Assembly (NCBI GenBank): GCA_027320695.1
Contig: DAHVKW010000002.1
Location: forward strand, 14,916 to 67,273
Source: Actinomycetota bacterium
Lineage (GTDB): Bacteria; Actinomycetota; Acidimicrobiia; Acidimicrobiales; Acidimicrobiaceae
Length of the DNA stretch: 52,358 bases
Direction of reading: 5' to 3'
Part shown: piece by piece, positions 9,375 to 18,220 of the stretch
How positions within the stretch are numbered: position 1 is the first letter of the stretch
Layout of the letters: each line of letters starts with the position of its first letter
Program-made: the position numbers and the translations under genes
The notes under the pieces: generated by a model
Seen by the model: the letters and a program-made list of their open reading frames with translations, nothing else
What the model was told of the DNA's origin: nothing
Databases searched by the model: none

Positions 9375-10785
9375 CTCCAGATTCTGTAGATTCGGAATCA
9401 TTACCAATAATCACGTCAGCTGCGTCGGATCCGGTACCCTCTTCAGCTGACGCGGCTCCGCCTGCATGAACTTCCAAACCATGCTCAGCAACATATTCTG
9501 CCCAAGCAGCCTGAGCTTCGGTTTCAGGCGTGAAGTCAAGCGAATAGTCGATATGACCGATGTAATTGCCCTCTTCGTCATAAGCGTGCTCACCGAATGC
9601 TTCACGGTACTCTGCTGCGACCTCGCCACCTTCAGCGGCTTGCTTGATAGAAAGGGAAATGCGACGGCGTTGCAGGTCTATGTCGATTATCTTCACCCAT
9701 AGCTCTTCGCCTGGCTGGACTACCTGCTCGGGAAGATCCACGTGGTGCGTAGCCATCTCGGAAATGTGCACTAGACCTTCTATGCCTTCGCCAACCTGGA
9801 TGAACGAGCCGAATGGAACAAGCTTGGTAACCCGACCGTAAACCAGTTCGCCAACCTTGTGGGCATTGGCAAATTCTTGCCAAGGATCGCTCTGTGTCGC
9901 CTTGAGTGAAAGGGAAATTCGTTCCTTGTCCAGATCAACGTCAAGCACAAGGACTTGGATCTCGTCGCCGACTTGGACCACTGATGACGGGTGGTCCACA
10001 TGCTTCCACGAAAGTTCCGAAACATGCACCAAGCCATCCATGCCGCCCAAATCCACGAAGACGCCGAAGTTGACAACCGAAGAAACTACACCGCGCCGAA
10101 CCTCGCCTGGCTTGAGGTTTTCCAAGAACTCCTCGCGCTGCTCCTTCTGAGTCTCCTCCAGCCAAGACCGCCTGGAAAGAACCACATTGTTCCTGTTTTT
10201 GTCAAGTTCTATTATCTTCGCCTCGACAACCTTGCCGACATATGGCTGAAGATCTCTGACGCGCCGAAGCTCGACCAAAGAGGCCGGCAAGAATCCACGA
10301 AGCCCAATATCGACAATCAGGCCACCTTTGACAACCTCGATCACAGGCCCCTTGACGACACCATTCGCGTTCTTGATCGCTTCGATAGTGCCCCAGGCGC
10401 GTTCGTATTGCGCGCGCTTCTTAGAAAGGATTAAACGACCTTCTTTATCTTCCTTCTGCAGTACAAGAGCTTCGATCTCCTCGCCAAGCTGCACAACCTC
10501 AAACGGGTCTATATCGTGGCGGATCGAGAGCTCGCGTGCCGGAATGACTCCCTCGGATTTGAACCCAATGTCCAGAAGTACCTCATCCTTGTCAACTTTC
10601 ACCACCTTGCCAAAAACGAGATCGCCATCTTCAAATTCAACGATCGTGCCGGCAATCGCCTCGTCTAGGGATGTATCCCCCAAATCATCAAAGACGATTA
10701 CCCGTGGTGTGTACTCCCCTTCGAGAATCCCCTCGCCTGCCAAGGAGACCACATCGTTATCAGAGGTGCTAGTAGTTTCGGACAT
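9364..10785 (-). CDS. rpsA: 30S ribosomal protein S1
   Basis: mRNA-binding protein of the small ribosomal subunit, needed for initiation on many messages. Four S1/OB repeats are visible: around residues 35-105 (DGDLVFGKVVKVDKDEVLLD), 120-190 (KGGLIVDIGLRGFLPASLVE), 205-280 (NFGVFVDLGGMDGLVHVSEL) and 290-365 (PFGSFIQVGEGIEGLVHISE). A long acidic C-terminal tail (…AEEGTGSDAADVIIG…) follows. Four repeats plus an acidic tail is the actinobacterial form, shorter than the six-repeat proteobacterial S1. The gene has its own roughly 180-bp upstream gap after polA. Its end overlaps the coaE start. Confidence 0.97.
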   Translation of the reverse strand: MSETTSTSDNDVVSLAGEGILEGEYTPRVIVFDDLGDTSLDEAIAGTIVEFEDGDLVFGKVVKVDKDEVLLDIGFKSEGVIPARELSIRHDIDPFEVVQLGEEIEALVLQKEDKEGRLILSKKRAQYERAWGTIEAIKNANGVVKGPVIEVVKGGLIVDIGLRGFLPASLVELRRVRDLQPYVGKVVEAKIIELDKNRNNVVLSRRSWLEETQKEQREEFLENLKPGEVRRGVVSSVVNFGVFVDLGGMDGLVHVSELSWKHVDHPSSVVQVGDEIQVLVLDVDLDKERISLSLKATQSDPWQEFANAHKVGELVYGRVTKLVPFGSFIQVGEGIEGLVHISEMATHHVDLPEQVVQPGEELWVKIIDIDLQRRRISLSIKQAAEGGEVAAEYREAFGEHAYDEEGNYIGHIDYSLDFTPETEAQAAWAEYVAEHGLEVHAGGAASAEEGTGSDAADVIIGNDSESTESGDDQ

Positions 10786-10969
10786 TTAGTTAGGTCGCTT
10801 TCTTTTCTTGCAATCTCGCTTGAGCCCATGACTAAAACTCAAGTCCTTATTAGATCAGCCACAAAAAAGGCCAAATCTAACAATGTAGATTCCAAATACA
10901 TTAGCGACAATGATCGGACTTTGATGCCAGAAACCGATATCAATTGACCTGGCGAATCCCCTAAAGAGA

Positions 10970-13687
10970 CTATTTTGCGTCTGCCCAGCTATTCCCGCTA
11001 AAAACATTGACTTCAAGCGGCACAATTAGCTGGACTGCTCTTTCAAGGACCCGCTTGACCAAATTGGCGATTGCTTCAACCTCAGATTCGCCACATTCAA
11101 CGAGAACCTCGTCATGAACCTGAAGCACGAGCTCGCCATCATGTCCGGCTAATTCCTGGTCCAACTTGACAAGAGCAATCTTGAAGATATCTGCCGCCAA
11201 CCCCTGAATCCCGGCATTCATAGCCTGGCGCTCCGCAGCCTCTCTCAATCGGAAGTTACTGGACGACAGCTCTGGAAGAGGCCTTACCCTGCCGAACTCC
11301 GTCGTAGTGAAGCCGTCCTTCCTCGCCTTGTCGATTGCCTGCTTCATGTAGCTATTCACCTCTGGGAATCCAGCAAAGAAAGCCTTTAGGATTGTCTCGG
11401 CCTCGGGCACCGGAATGCCAAGGCGCTGTGACAAACCGTAAGCCTCCATTCCATAGGCCAAACCGTACGCGACCATTTTTGCCTTATTGCGCTGAGACGG
11501 AGTCACCTCCTCCAAAGGGACTCCAAAGGTATAGCTGGCGGTCTGTCTGTGTATGTCTATCCCCTGGGCAAAGGCTCCAATCAAGCCGGGATCCTTCGAC
11601 AGGTGAGCAATCACCCGCAGCTCTATCTGCGAGTAATCGGCAATTACCAGTTTCCTCGCCTTCGGCGCAATAAACGCGTTACGGAAGCGCCTGCCATCTT
11701 CAGTCCTTATAGGAATGTTATGGAGATTTGGATGATCGGAAGAAAGCCTGCCTGTGCGGGCTACCGTCTGGGAAAAGCTGGCGTGAATCCTGCCATCATC
11801 GCCAATCTCTGAAATAAGGCCTTCGCCATATGTCGATCTAAGCTTCTCCACTTCGCGGTATCTCATGATCTTGCCGATAATTGGGTGCAACGCCGTCAGG
11901 CGCTCAAGGCTCCGGGCATCGGTGGAATAGCCGGTCTTGGTTCGTTTTTGAGGCGGTAGCCCTAGCTTCTCGAAAAGCACCTTTCCAAGCTGCTGCGTAG
12001 AATTGACATTGAAAGGGCCTCCGGCAATTTGCTGGATCTCGCTCTGCAAGTCCAAAGCCTCGGATGCGAACTCACGCTGCAGCTGGGAAAGATACGACTT
12101 GTCGACCATAATCCCGCGGGCCTCCATCTTGGCCAAAACCGTAATTAGTGGTTTCTCGACGTTGTTGTATAGATCCTCAAGACCCCTTTCTTTAAGAGCC
12201 AGAGAAAGCGAGGAAGTAATTCCCGCTAGGGCCTGGATTCGCGCGGAAAGATAGGACTCATCCTGAACCGAATCAAGCCCAAGTGACCCCTTCTGACCCG
12301 AGAAGCTGGGGAGAACCCCTTGGATCGACCTATCGAGCCAACTCGAAGCAAGTGAATCAAGCGTGTAGCTCGTAGCTGATGAATCAAGCAAATAGCCCGA
12401 GACAGCCCCGTCTATATCGACAGGAAACACGAGCCCGAATGACGAGTAGGCCCATCTCAGCACTTCTTTGAGCCCAATACCGCTCAAAGCTCTGGGAGCG
12501 TTGGAAACTGATCGGAATATCTCGCGCGCCAATCCGGAATTGCCAAGAACCTCAGACGGTATGACAAGAACCTGCAAGTCGCCAGAATCTGACTTGCTTG
12601 CCAGCCCCATCAAGCTCGGCAGAGAACGGCCGGGAACACCGTCCCAAATGACCTCGATAAAAAGAGCCTGGCTTGACTCGCGCGACGCATCGAAGAACTC
12701 GTCCACATCGCTTGCTTGATTGGCCTTCCTGATCTGCGCTGGCAGAGCTGGAACCCAAGCTTCGGCTTCCTTCGCCTCGGGAACATTCGTCCCTGGAGAT
12801 ATCCGCGACGCAAATACGGCCAGAGTTCGATCCCAGATACGATTGAACTCCAAAAAATGGAAAAGATCCTTGGCAGGCCCCGGCACCCATGATCCGAGCT
12901 GCAAATCGTCCAGGGCTACCCCCAATGGCACGCTACGAATCAAAGGAGTTAGCTGCACGTTGAGTGACAGCTGATCCCGATAGTCATTGAGTGACGTCTT
13001 GAGTTTTGGCGTCAGTTCGTCAAGATGCTCCAAGATTCGCGAAACTGAGCCGTAATCGTTTATCAGTTTCGCGGCAGTCTTTTCGCCGATTCCTGGGACT
13101 CCGGGAATATTGTCGGACGGATCCCCCCTCAGCGCTGCGTAGTCCGGATACGATTCGGGCCTTACGCCGGTTCTCCGCTCTATTCCTTGAGAGTCCAACA
13201 ATTCGTAGTCACTCACGCCCCGCCGGTTGTAGAGCACCCGCACATACGGGTCTGAGACCAGCTGGAAGCTATCCCGATCACCGGTCACAACGATCGTCGG
13301 GATCTTCCTTAGCTTCGCCGCCTCGGCAATAGTTGCGATCACATCGTCTGCTTCAAAGCCTGGAGCTTCGATCACGTTGATGCCGAGGCTCTTTACGACC
13401 TGTTCGATTAGTGGCAACTGCGATAAAAGCGATTCAGGGGTCTTCTTTCTAGTGCCCTTGTATTGGGCAGACAACTTATCCCTAAACGTGGGCTCAGGAT
13501 TGTCGAAGGCAACCGCAATGTGCGTCGGCTGGTGATCTTTGACCAGAATGAGCAGCATTTGAACGAATCCGTGAATCGCGTTGGTGTACTGGCCCGATGA
13601 AGTTATCATCGTCTCCGGCAGGGCAAAAAAGGCACGGAATGCCAGTGAAAACCCGTCCAAGACTAAAAGCTTTGCCACCTTTGCCAT
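10970..13687 (-). CDS. polA: DNA polymerase I (5' nuclease and polymerase; exonuclease-dead middle domain)
   Basis: Repair and Okazaki-fragment-processing DNA polymerase. Residues 1-290 are the 5'-3' flap nuclease domain (VVTGDRDSFQL, RGDPSDNIPGVPGIGEKTA). The C-terminal 400 residues are the family A polymerase with motif A DYSQIELRVIAHL, the O-helix region RNKAKMVAYGLAYGMEAYGLS and motif C QVHDEVLVE. The middle domain lacks the DxE pair of a 3'-5' proofreading site (ALFIEVIWDG at the expected place), as is usual in actinobacterial PolA. I start at the ATG at 13687 (MAKVAKLLVLDG), 16 codons inside the track ORF, because that matches the family N-terminus. The neighbours pdtaR and rpsA are the conserved actinobacterial ones. 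Confidence 0.97.
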   Translation of the reverse strand: MAKVAKLLVLDGFSLAFRAFFALPETMITSSGQYTNAIHGFVQMLLILVKDHQPTHIAVAFDNPEPTFRDKLSAQYKGTRKKTPESLLSQLPLIEQVVKSLGINVIEAPGFEADDVIATIAEAAKLRKIPTIVVTGDRDSFQLVSDPYVRVLYNRRGVSDYELLDSQGIERRTGVRPESYPDYAALRGDPSDNIPGVPGIGEKTAAKLINDYGSVSRILEHLDELTPKLKTSLNDYRDQLSLNVQLTPLIRSVPLGVALDDLQLGSWVPGPAKDLFHFLEFNRIWDRTLAVFASRISPGTNVPEAKEAEAWVPALPAQIRKANQASDVDEFFDASRESSQALFIEVIWDGVPGRSLPSLMGLASKSDSGDLQVLVIPSEVLGNSGLAREIFRSVSNAPRALSGIGLKEVLRWAYSSFGLVFPVDIDGAVSGYLLDSSATSYTLDSLASSWLDRSIQGVLPSFSGQKGSLGLDSVQDESYLSARIQALAGITSSLSLALKERGLEDLYNNVEKPLITVLAKMEARGIMVDKSYLSQLQREFASEALDLQSEIQQIAGGPFNVNSTQQLGKVLFEKLGLPPQKRTKTGYSTDARSLERLTALHPIIGKIMRYREVEKLRSTYGEGLISEIGDDGRIHASFSQTVARTGRLSSDHPNLHNIPIRTEDGRRFRNAFIAPKARKLVIADYSQIELRVIAHLSKDPGLIGAFAQGIDIHRQTASYTFGVPLEEVTPSQRNKAKMVAYGLAYGMEAYGLSQRLGIPVPEAETILKAFFAGFPEVNSYMKQAIDKARKDGFTTTEFGRVRPLPELSSSNFRLREAAERQAMNAGIQGLAADIFKIALVKLDQELAGHDGELVLQVHDEVLVECGESEVEAIANLVKRVLERAVQLIVPLEVNVFSGNSWADAK

Positions 13688-13780
13688 GCTAAATGCTCGC
13701 ATTCCCGGACAAGACCGATTAGATGACGCCGCCAATACATTGGGGAAAAGCTTGTCGGATTGGAAACAAGACTGCGACGG

Positions 13781-14383
13781 CTATTTCGATGGAGCCAGTT
13801 CTCCCGAAATGATCTTGCGCGCAACTTGTGCCATCGAGCTTCTTGAATCCATCGCAGACTTTTGAATGAATCCGAACGAATCAGTTTCCGTCATATAAAA
13901 CGAATCCATTAGGATCCCCTTGGCACGATCGACAAGCTTTCTTGTTTCTAGCTGCCGACTGGCGCGCTCGGCCTGGTCGGATAGATTTGCGACTTCCTGT
14001 TCCAGGACGATCTTCTCCTGGAATCTTGCCATTGCCAGCTCGATCGCCGGAACAAGATCTGAAGCCTGAAACGGCTTGACCAGGTAGGCCAAGACTCCGG
14101 CATCCCTAGCTTGCTCGACAAAGCTTCTCTGCGAAAATGCCGTAAGAATGACGACTGGGCATATGTTGTCCCGGGAGAGCTCAGACGCGACCTCAATGCC
14201 ATCCTTGCCCGGCATTTTGATGTCCAAAATCGCGAGATCGGGCCTTAAGGAACGGACCATTTCGATGGCTTCCTCACCGTGGCTAGCTGCGCCCACGACA
14301 TCGTATCCCTCTTCCTCAAGAATCTCCTTGAGATCGAGCCGAATTATGGCCTCGTCTTCAGCTATCACCACTCTTAGTGCCAC
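13781..14383 (-). CDS. pdtaR: ANTAR-domain response regulator, PdtaR-type
   Basis: Two-component response regulator whose output is RNA binding, acting by transcription antitermination. Residues 1-125 form a receiver domain with the acidic pocket AEDE, phosphoacceptor Asp54 in LAILDIKMPGKDG, and the conserved Thr/Lys positions (ILTAFS, YLVKPF). The last 60 residues match the ANTAR three-helix domain (LETRKLVDRAKGILMDSF). GTG start with a strong AGGAGG seven bases upstream. No histidine kinase is adjacent; in mycobacteria the partner PdtaS is also encoded elsewhere. Position next to polA/rpsA/uvrB matches Rv1626, supporting the orthology. Confidence 0.9.
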   Translation of the reverse strand: MALRVVIAEDEAIIRLDLKEILEEEGYDVVGAASHGEEAIEMVRSLRPDLAILDIKMPGKDGIEVASELSRDNICPVVILTAFSQRSFVEQARDAGVLAYLVKPFQASDLVPAIELAMARFQEKIVLEQEVANLSDQAERASRQLETRKLVDRAKGILMDSFYMTETDSFGFIQKSAMDSRSSMAQVARKIISGELAPSK

Positions 14384-14556
14384 AGCAATCCTCCTGCATC
14401 TCGCATCTGGAACGTTCCGCTTTTAGCCTGAATCTCCATGCAATCCATTCAAAATCCGACCTCTGGAAAGTCAACGTCGAAGTGTGTAGCTTATGCTGAA
14501 ACAGTATAGAAAACCTCCTTGCCATCCGGCATCGAAACTTAGACCGTCAAAATCAG

Positions 14557-15243
14557 GTGAAAATGTTCATACGACAGCTGCCACTATGGATAGCCCAAAC
14601 CAACTGCTGGATAGTATCGCGTTCACCGAGCGATTCCGAGTGCGTACTTGTGGACGTTCCACCCTCGCCAGAGGAGATCCTTCAAGTATTAGTGGCCAAT
14701 GGATTGAGGCCTGTTGCAATTCTCGCTACGCACGGACACATTGACCACATTGGAGGCGTTGCCTCCGTGTCCCGGTCAAGGCGGGCATCAGATTCGGACT
14801 TGCCCGTTTACATAAACAGCCGCGATTTGCATATGCTCGCAGATCCGATAGGCACCTCTGGCATGCTGGCGCAAGAACTGACGAAAACTGGGATCGACCT
14901 CCGGAGCCCCGAAGTGATCATGGACTTGGAGGACGGAGACAAATTCAGCGGATCCGGCATGGTTTTCGAAACTCTGCACACTCCCGGCCACACCAAGGGA
15001 TCGGTCTGTTTGCTTGTCAACGATTCCGAGACCACCGAGACACTCCTTTTCTCCGGCGATCACCTTTTCAAAGGATCGATCGGAAGAACCGACTTGCCAG
15101 GAGGATCTTACGAAGAGCTGGTGGAATCGATGCGTTCCAAAATTCTGCCGCTCGATGACGATATCTTTGTCCTGCCGGGTCACGGAGAGACCACCACAAT
15201 TGGCGCTGAACGGGCCAGAAATCCGTTTCTAGCCCAAATGTAA
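14557..15243 (+). CDS. MBL-fold metallo-hydrolase (glyoxalase II-like)
   Basis: Metallo-beta-lactamase-fold hydrolase, probably a thioester hydrolase of the YcbL/hydroxyacylglutathione hydrolase type. Metal ligands are visible: THGHIDHIGG near residue 60, HTPGHTKGS near 145, FSGDHLFKGSIGRTDL near 170 and LPGHGETTTIG near 210. At 228 aa it is a single-domain form without the C-terminal substrate domain of classic GloB. Track start is GTG at 14557; an ATG two codons later is equally possible, preceded by AGGTGA. Divergent from pdtaR with a 173-bp shared upstream region. No aromatic or glutathione context that would fix the substrate. Confidence 0.85.
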   Translation: MKMFIRQLPLWIAQTNCWIVSRSPSDSECVLVDVPPSPEEILQVLVANGLRPVAILATHGHIDHIGGVASVSRSRRASDSDLPVYINSRDLHMLADPIGTSGMLAQELTKTGIDLRSPEVIMDLEDGDKFSGSGMVFETLHTPGHTKGSVCLLVNDSETTETLLFSGDHLFKGSIGRTDLPGGSYEELVESMRSKILPLDDDIFVLPGHGETTTIGAERARNPFLAQM

Positions 15244-15267
15244 AATTTTGTGACGAAAATTACATAT

Positions 15268-15300
15268 TTCGAAGCCGTGCCTCGCGGTCTCGAATATAAT
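15268..15300. promoter_or_regulatory. Inverted repeat followed by a TATAAT box upstream of the cupin-EutA unit
   Basis: Arms TTCGAAGCCG and CGGTCTCGAA (15268-15277 and 15285-15294) pair with one mismatch and one wobble, and are followed at once by a perfect TATAAT (15295-15300). It may be an operator/promoter for the cupin gene 230 bp downstream or a hairpin ending the MBL gene. No good -35 box is seen. Confidence 0.3.
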
Positions 15301-15530
15301 TTCAATATCAAAGAACTAGATTATGTGCTGCGGAAAACTGCTGTCATCCTTGGCCGTTCTTCAACCATCTAATCGCAGATGCAGCCTTGATTTGTTCCAG
15401 GCCAGTGTTTCAAAAGCACATTGGCTTGATATGGGAAATCCCAGAGAAGTAGCATCGGTCATTGTGACGTAAGTAGCAATGGCTAACCACACCTTCGCTC
15501 CGTGGAAGAGCGCCAACTGAAGGGAATCGT

Positions 15531-16613
15531 ATGGCAGAAACTCGCTTACTTATAGACCCCTATAACGACTGGGTGAAAGAAGAAGGAATACCGGTCTATG
15601 ACGAATTCGGCTTTGACCTGCTGATGCTGGACTTAAAACCGTGGGCCCGCATGGGTGCCAATGGCGCGTTTGCGTTGGTTTCAGGTCGTGGGGACTATCT
15701 TGACACTTTCGTCCTCGAAATTCCTGCAGGCGGATCCAGTGAACCGCAACGACACCTATTCGAAGAAGTCGTATATGTATTGGAAGGACACGGCAGTACA
15801 ACCATAGAAGGGCCCGACGGCACGAAGCATTCGTTCGAGTGGGGACCCAAGAGCCTATTTGCAATTCCGCTGAATGCCAAATACCGTCACTTCAATACGA
15901 GCGGTACCAAATCGGCCCGCTTTGTTTCCACCACCAACCTGCCGATGATCATGAAGCTCTTTCACGACTACGATTTTATATTCAATAATCCCTATGACTT
16001 CGTCGGCCGTATGGGTGAGAACCGCTTTTTTGAAGGCGAGGGAGAATTCATCCCTCACCGCCCCGGGCGGCACATGTGGGAAACGAACTTCGTACCTGAC
16101 TTGAGCACCTTCGCCCTCAAGGAATGGCAGGACCGCGGGGCCGGTGGCTCCAATATTATGTTTGCGCTCGCTCAGGGAACCATGCATGCCCATATGTCTG
16201 AAATGCCAGTGGGAACCTACAAGAAGGGACATCGCCACGGCGCAGACTTTCACATCTTCCCGGTGACTGGCCACGGCTACTCTATCCTTTGGTTCGAGGG
16301 CGACAAGGACTTTCGCCGTTTTGACTGGCAGCACGGCAGTGTTTATGCACCAGAGGACATGATGTTCCATCAGCACTTCAACACCAGCCCAGAACCGGCA
16401 CGCTACCTAGCTGTGGCATTCGGAGGCCTGCGTTTCCCATTCAGCCAGGACAAGGTCAAGGTATTCCAGGGGATGGACGTCAGCCTCAAAAAGGGTGGCA
16501 AGCAGATTGAATACGAAGACCAGGACCCCCGCATTCACCCAATGTATATCGAAGAATTGACTAAGCACGGGGCAAAGGCCAACATGGATCACTTTATTTC
16601 TGCAAACAGCTAG
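15531..16613 (+). CDS. Bicupin protein, partner of an EutA-like reactivase
   Basis: 360-aa protein with two cupin barrels. The first (about residues 60-130) has EPQRHLFEEVVYVLEGHG and a later YRHFN. The second (about 230-310) has GHRHGADFHIFPVTGHG and FHQHFN, a richer set of His residues and the likely metal site. I recall similar stand-alone bicupins being labelled ethanolamine ammonia-lyase-activating protein, but could not check this. It could also be a ring-cleaving or other oxygenase distantly like gentisate dioxygenase. ATG start with AAGGGA six bases upstream. Its stop codon shares one base with the start of the EutA-like gene, so the two are translationally coupled. Function not assigned. 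Confidence 0.75.
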   Translation: MAETRLLIDPYNDWVKEEGIPVYDEFGFDLLMLDLKPWARMGANGAFALVSGRGDYLDTFVLEIPAGGSSEPQRHLFEEVVYVLEGHGSTTIEGPDGTKHSFEWGPKSLFAIPLNAKYRHFNTSGTKSARFVSTTNLPMIMKLFHDYDFIFNNPYDFVGRMGENRFFEGEGEFIPHRPGRHMWETNFVPDLSTFALKEWQDRGAGGSNIMFALAQGTMHAHMSEMPVGTYKKGHRHGADFHIFPVTGHGYSILWFEGDKDFRRFDWQHGSVYAPEDMMFHQHFNTSPEPARYLAVAFGGLRFPFSQDKVKVFQGMDVSLKKGGKQIEYEDQDPRIHPMYIEELTKHGAKANMDHFISANS

Positions 16614-18160
16614 TGGGCCACGACCACAACCACGGCTTCGATTTCTCATTGCTCGGAAATGAGGACTTGGGATCTCTGGATTCTGAGCCCTCCTCCGAGG
16701 GGAACGACACAGCCACTTGGCTCCTCGACAATGTAGAACTGATCACGGTAGGTGTGGATGTCGGCTCATCCACCACGCACCTCGTGTTTTCAAAGCTGCA
16801 CCTTCAACGCCTCGCGCAGTCGCTTTCGAGCCGGTTTGTAGTTGTCGAACGTAATGAACTCCACCGCTCGCCAATTCTGTTGACACCGTTTACGACTGAC
16901 GGCGCCATCGACGTCGCAAAGCTTTCTGAGTTCGTAGACCAAAGTTACCGCAGTGCTGGAGTCGCGCATGACGACGTGGATACGGGAGTCGTCATACTCA
17001 CCGGAGTGGCGCTAGAGCGCCAGAATTCGCGCGCGGTCGCGGAACTCTTCGCGGCCCACGGAGGCAAATTCGTCTGTGCTTCAGCAGGCCACAATCTCGA
17101 AGGCATCCTGGCGGCGTTTGGATCCGGAGCTGTTGCCTTATCGAGAAGACAAAAGCGGGAAGTGCTTCATATAGACATCGGCGGCGGCACGAGCAAGCTG
17201 GCTCTGATCCGAGATGGCGAAGTCCTGGAAACCTCTGCGATCTCCGTCGGGGCGAGGCTGCTCGCCTTCGACGAGAACGATGTTCCGATCCGCATCGAGA
17301 ATGCCGCCTATACCATCGCCGAGTCGCTTGGAATAGACCTCAGGCCCCAGAAACCCCTTACCGAGTCCGAAAAGGAAAGCTTTGCCGAAGCCATGGCCAA
17401 GGCTCTGCTTGCCAGTGCTTTGGCGGAGGACGAAACCGAACTCTCGAAGCAACTGATGCTCACTACCGAGCTATCCAGAGGACCCGTTGAGAATTCCCTC
17501 ATTTCATTTTCTGGCGGCGTCTCGGAATACCTATATGATCGTGAGACTCACGTATTTAACGATTTGGCCATGCACCTCAGCAAAGCCGTGAAAAAAGAGC
17601 TCCGGAGCCGCAACCTAAACATAACCCCGACGGGTGAGGGGATTCGAGCCACGGCGATCGGAGCGTCGCAGTTCACCGTTCAGTTGAGCGGAAACACAAT
17701 ATTACTATCAGAAGAAGTCCAGCTGCCCCTGCACAACCTTCCAGTTGTAAGTCCGAAGATTCCGTTGATCCCTACGCGGGAGACAGTGGCCCAAGGAATT
17801 ACAACCGCTCTAGCACGTCTCGATCTTGACGATCTGCAATCACCAATATGCGTCTATCTCCCTTGGCGAGGCGATGCAGAGTACTCGATCCTTTTCTCCC
17901 TCGCTGCCGGCGTAAGCGACGCACTTCGTCATCTGTTGGCGCCAAAGCGCCTTCCGTTGGTGTTGGCGCTTGACGTCGACTTGGGAGCAGCACTAGGAAG
18001 GCTACTCGTCGAAGAACTTGGATTCGATTCGCCGATCATATCCATTGACGGTGTTGAGCTGCGTGAACTCGACTATGTGGACCTCGGAACACCGATCGAA
18101 CCGACAAACGTGCTTCCGGTAATGGTGAAATCTCTGGCGTTTCCCACGACCGCGATTTAA
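16613..18160 (+). CDS. EutA-family protein (ethanolamine ammonia-lyase reactivase-like ATPase)
   Basis: Actin/Hsp70-fold ATPase resembling EutA, which in ethanolamine users exchanges damaged cobalamin on ethanolamine ammonia-lyase. Shared features: GVDVGSSTTHLVFSKL near residue 48, DTGVVILTGVALERQNSRAV near 120, ASAGHNLEGILAAFGSGA near 155 and the phosphate loop LHIDIGGGTSKLALI near 185. Residues 1-40 form an extra leader beginning with a His-rich GHDHNHG. Length 515 aa is close to family size. GTG start overlapping the cupin stop, without an obvious Shine-Dalgarno. No eutB or eutC lies in this window, so the client enzyme is unknown; it may be elsewhere or the family member may serve another cobalamin enzyme. 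Confidence 0.8.
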   Translation: MGHDHNHGFDFSLLGNEDLGSLDSEPSSEGNDTATWLLDNVELITVGVDVGSSTTHLVFSKLHLQRLAQSLSSRFVVVERNELHRSPILLTPFTTDGAIDVAKLSEFVDQSYRSAGVAHDDVDTGVVILTGVALERQNSRAVAELFAAHGGKFVCASAGHNLEGILAAFGSGAVALSRRQKREVLHIDIGGGTSKLALIRDGEVLETSAISVGARLLAFDENDVPIRIENAAYTIAESLGIDLRPQKPLTESEKESFAEAMAKALLASALAEDETELSKQLMLTTELSRGPVENSLISFSGGVSEYLYDRETHVFNDLAMHLSKAVKKELRSRNLNITPTGEGIRATAIGASQFTVQLSGNTILLSEEVQLPLHNLPVVSPKIPLIPTRETVAQGITTALARLDLDDLQSPICVYLPWRGDAEYSILFSLAAGVSDALRHLLAPKRLPLVLALDVDLGAALGRLLVEELGFDSPIISIDGVELRELDYVDLGTPIEPTNVLPVMVKSLAFPTTAI

Positions 18161-18220
18161 CTCATTCTTGCCCTGGTGGGCCGAGCCTCTCTCCGGTAGC
18201 CTTCCGCCGACTCAGATCGG

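Noticed and set aside
13581-13865. 94-aa plus-strand ORF across polA and pdtaR
   Set aside because: Antisense to two well-supported genes.
15531-16613. Calling the bicupin a gentisate 1,2-dioxygenase
   Set aside because: It is a bicupin near aromatic genes, but the His pattern differs from gentisate dioxygenase and it is coupled to an EutA-like gene, so the name is not supported.
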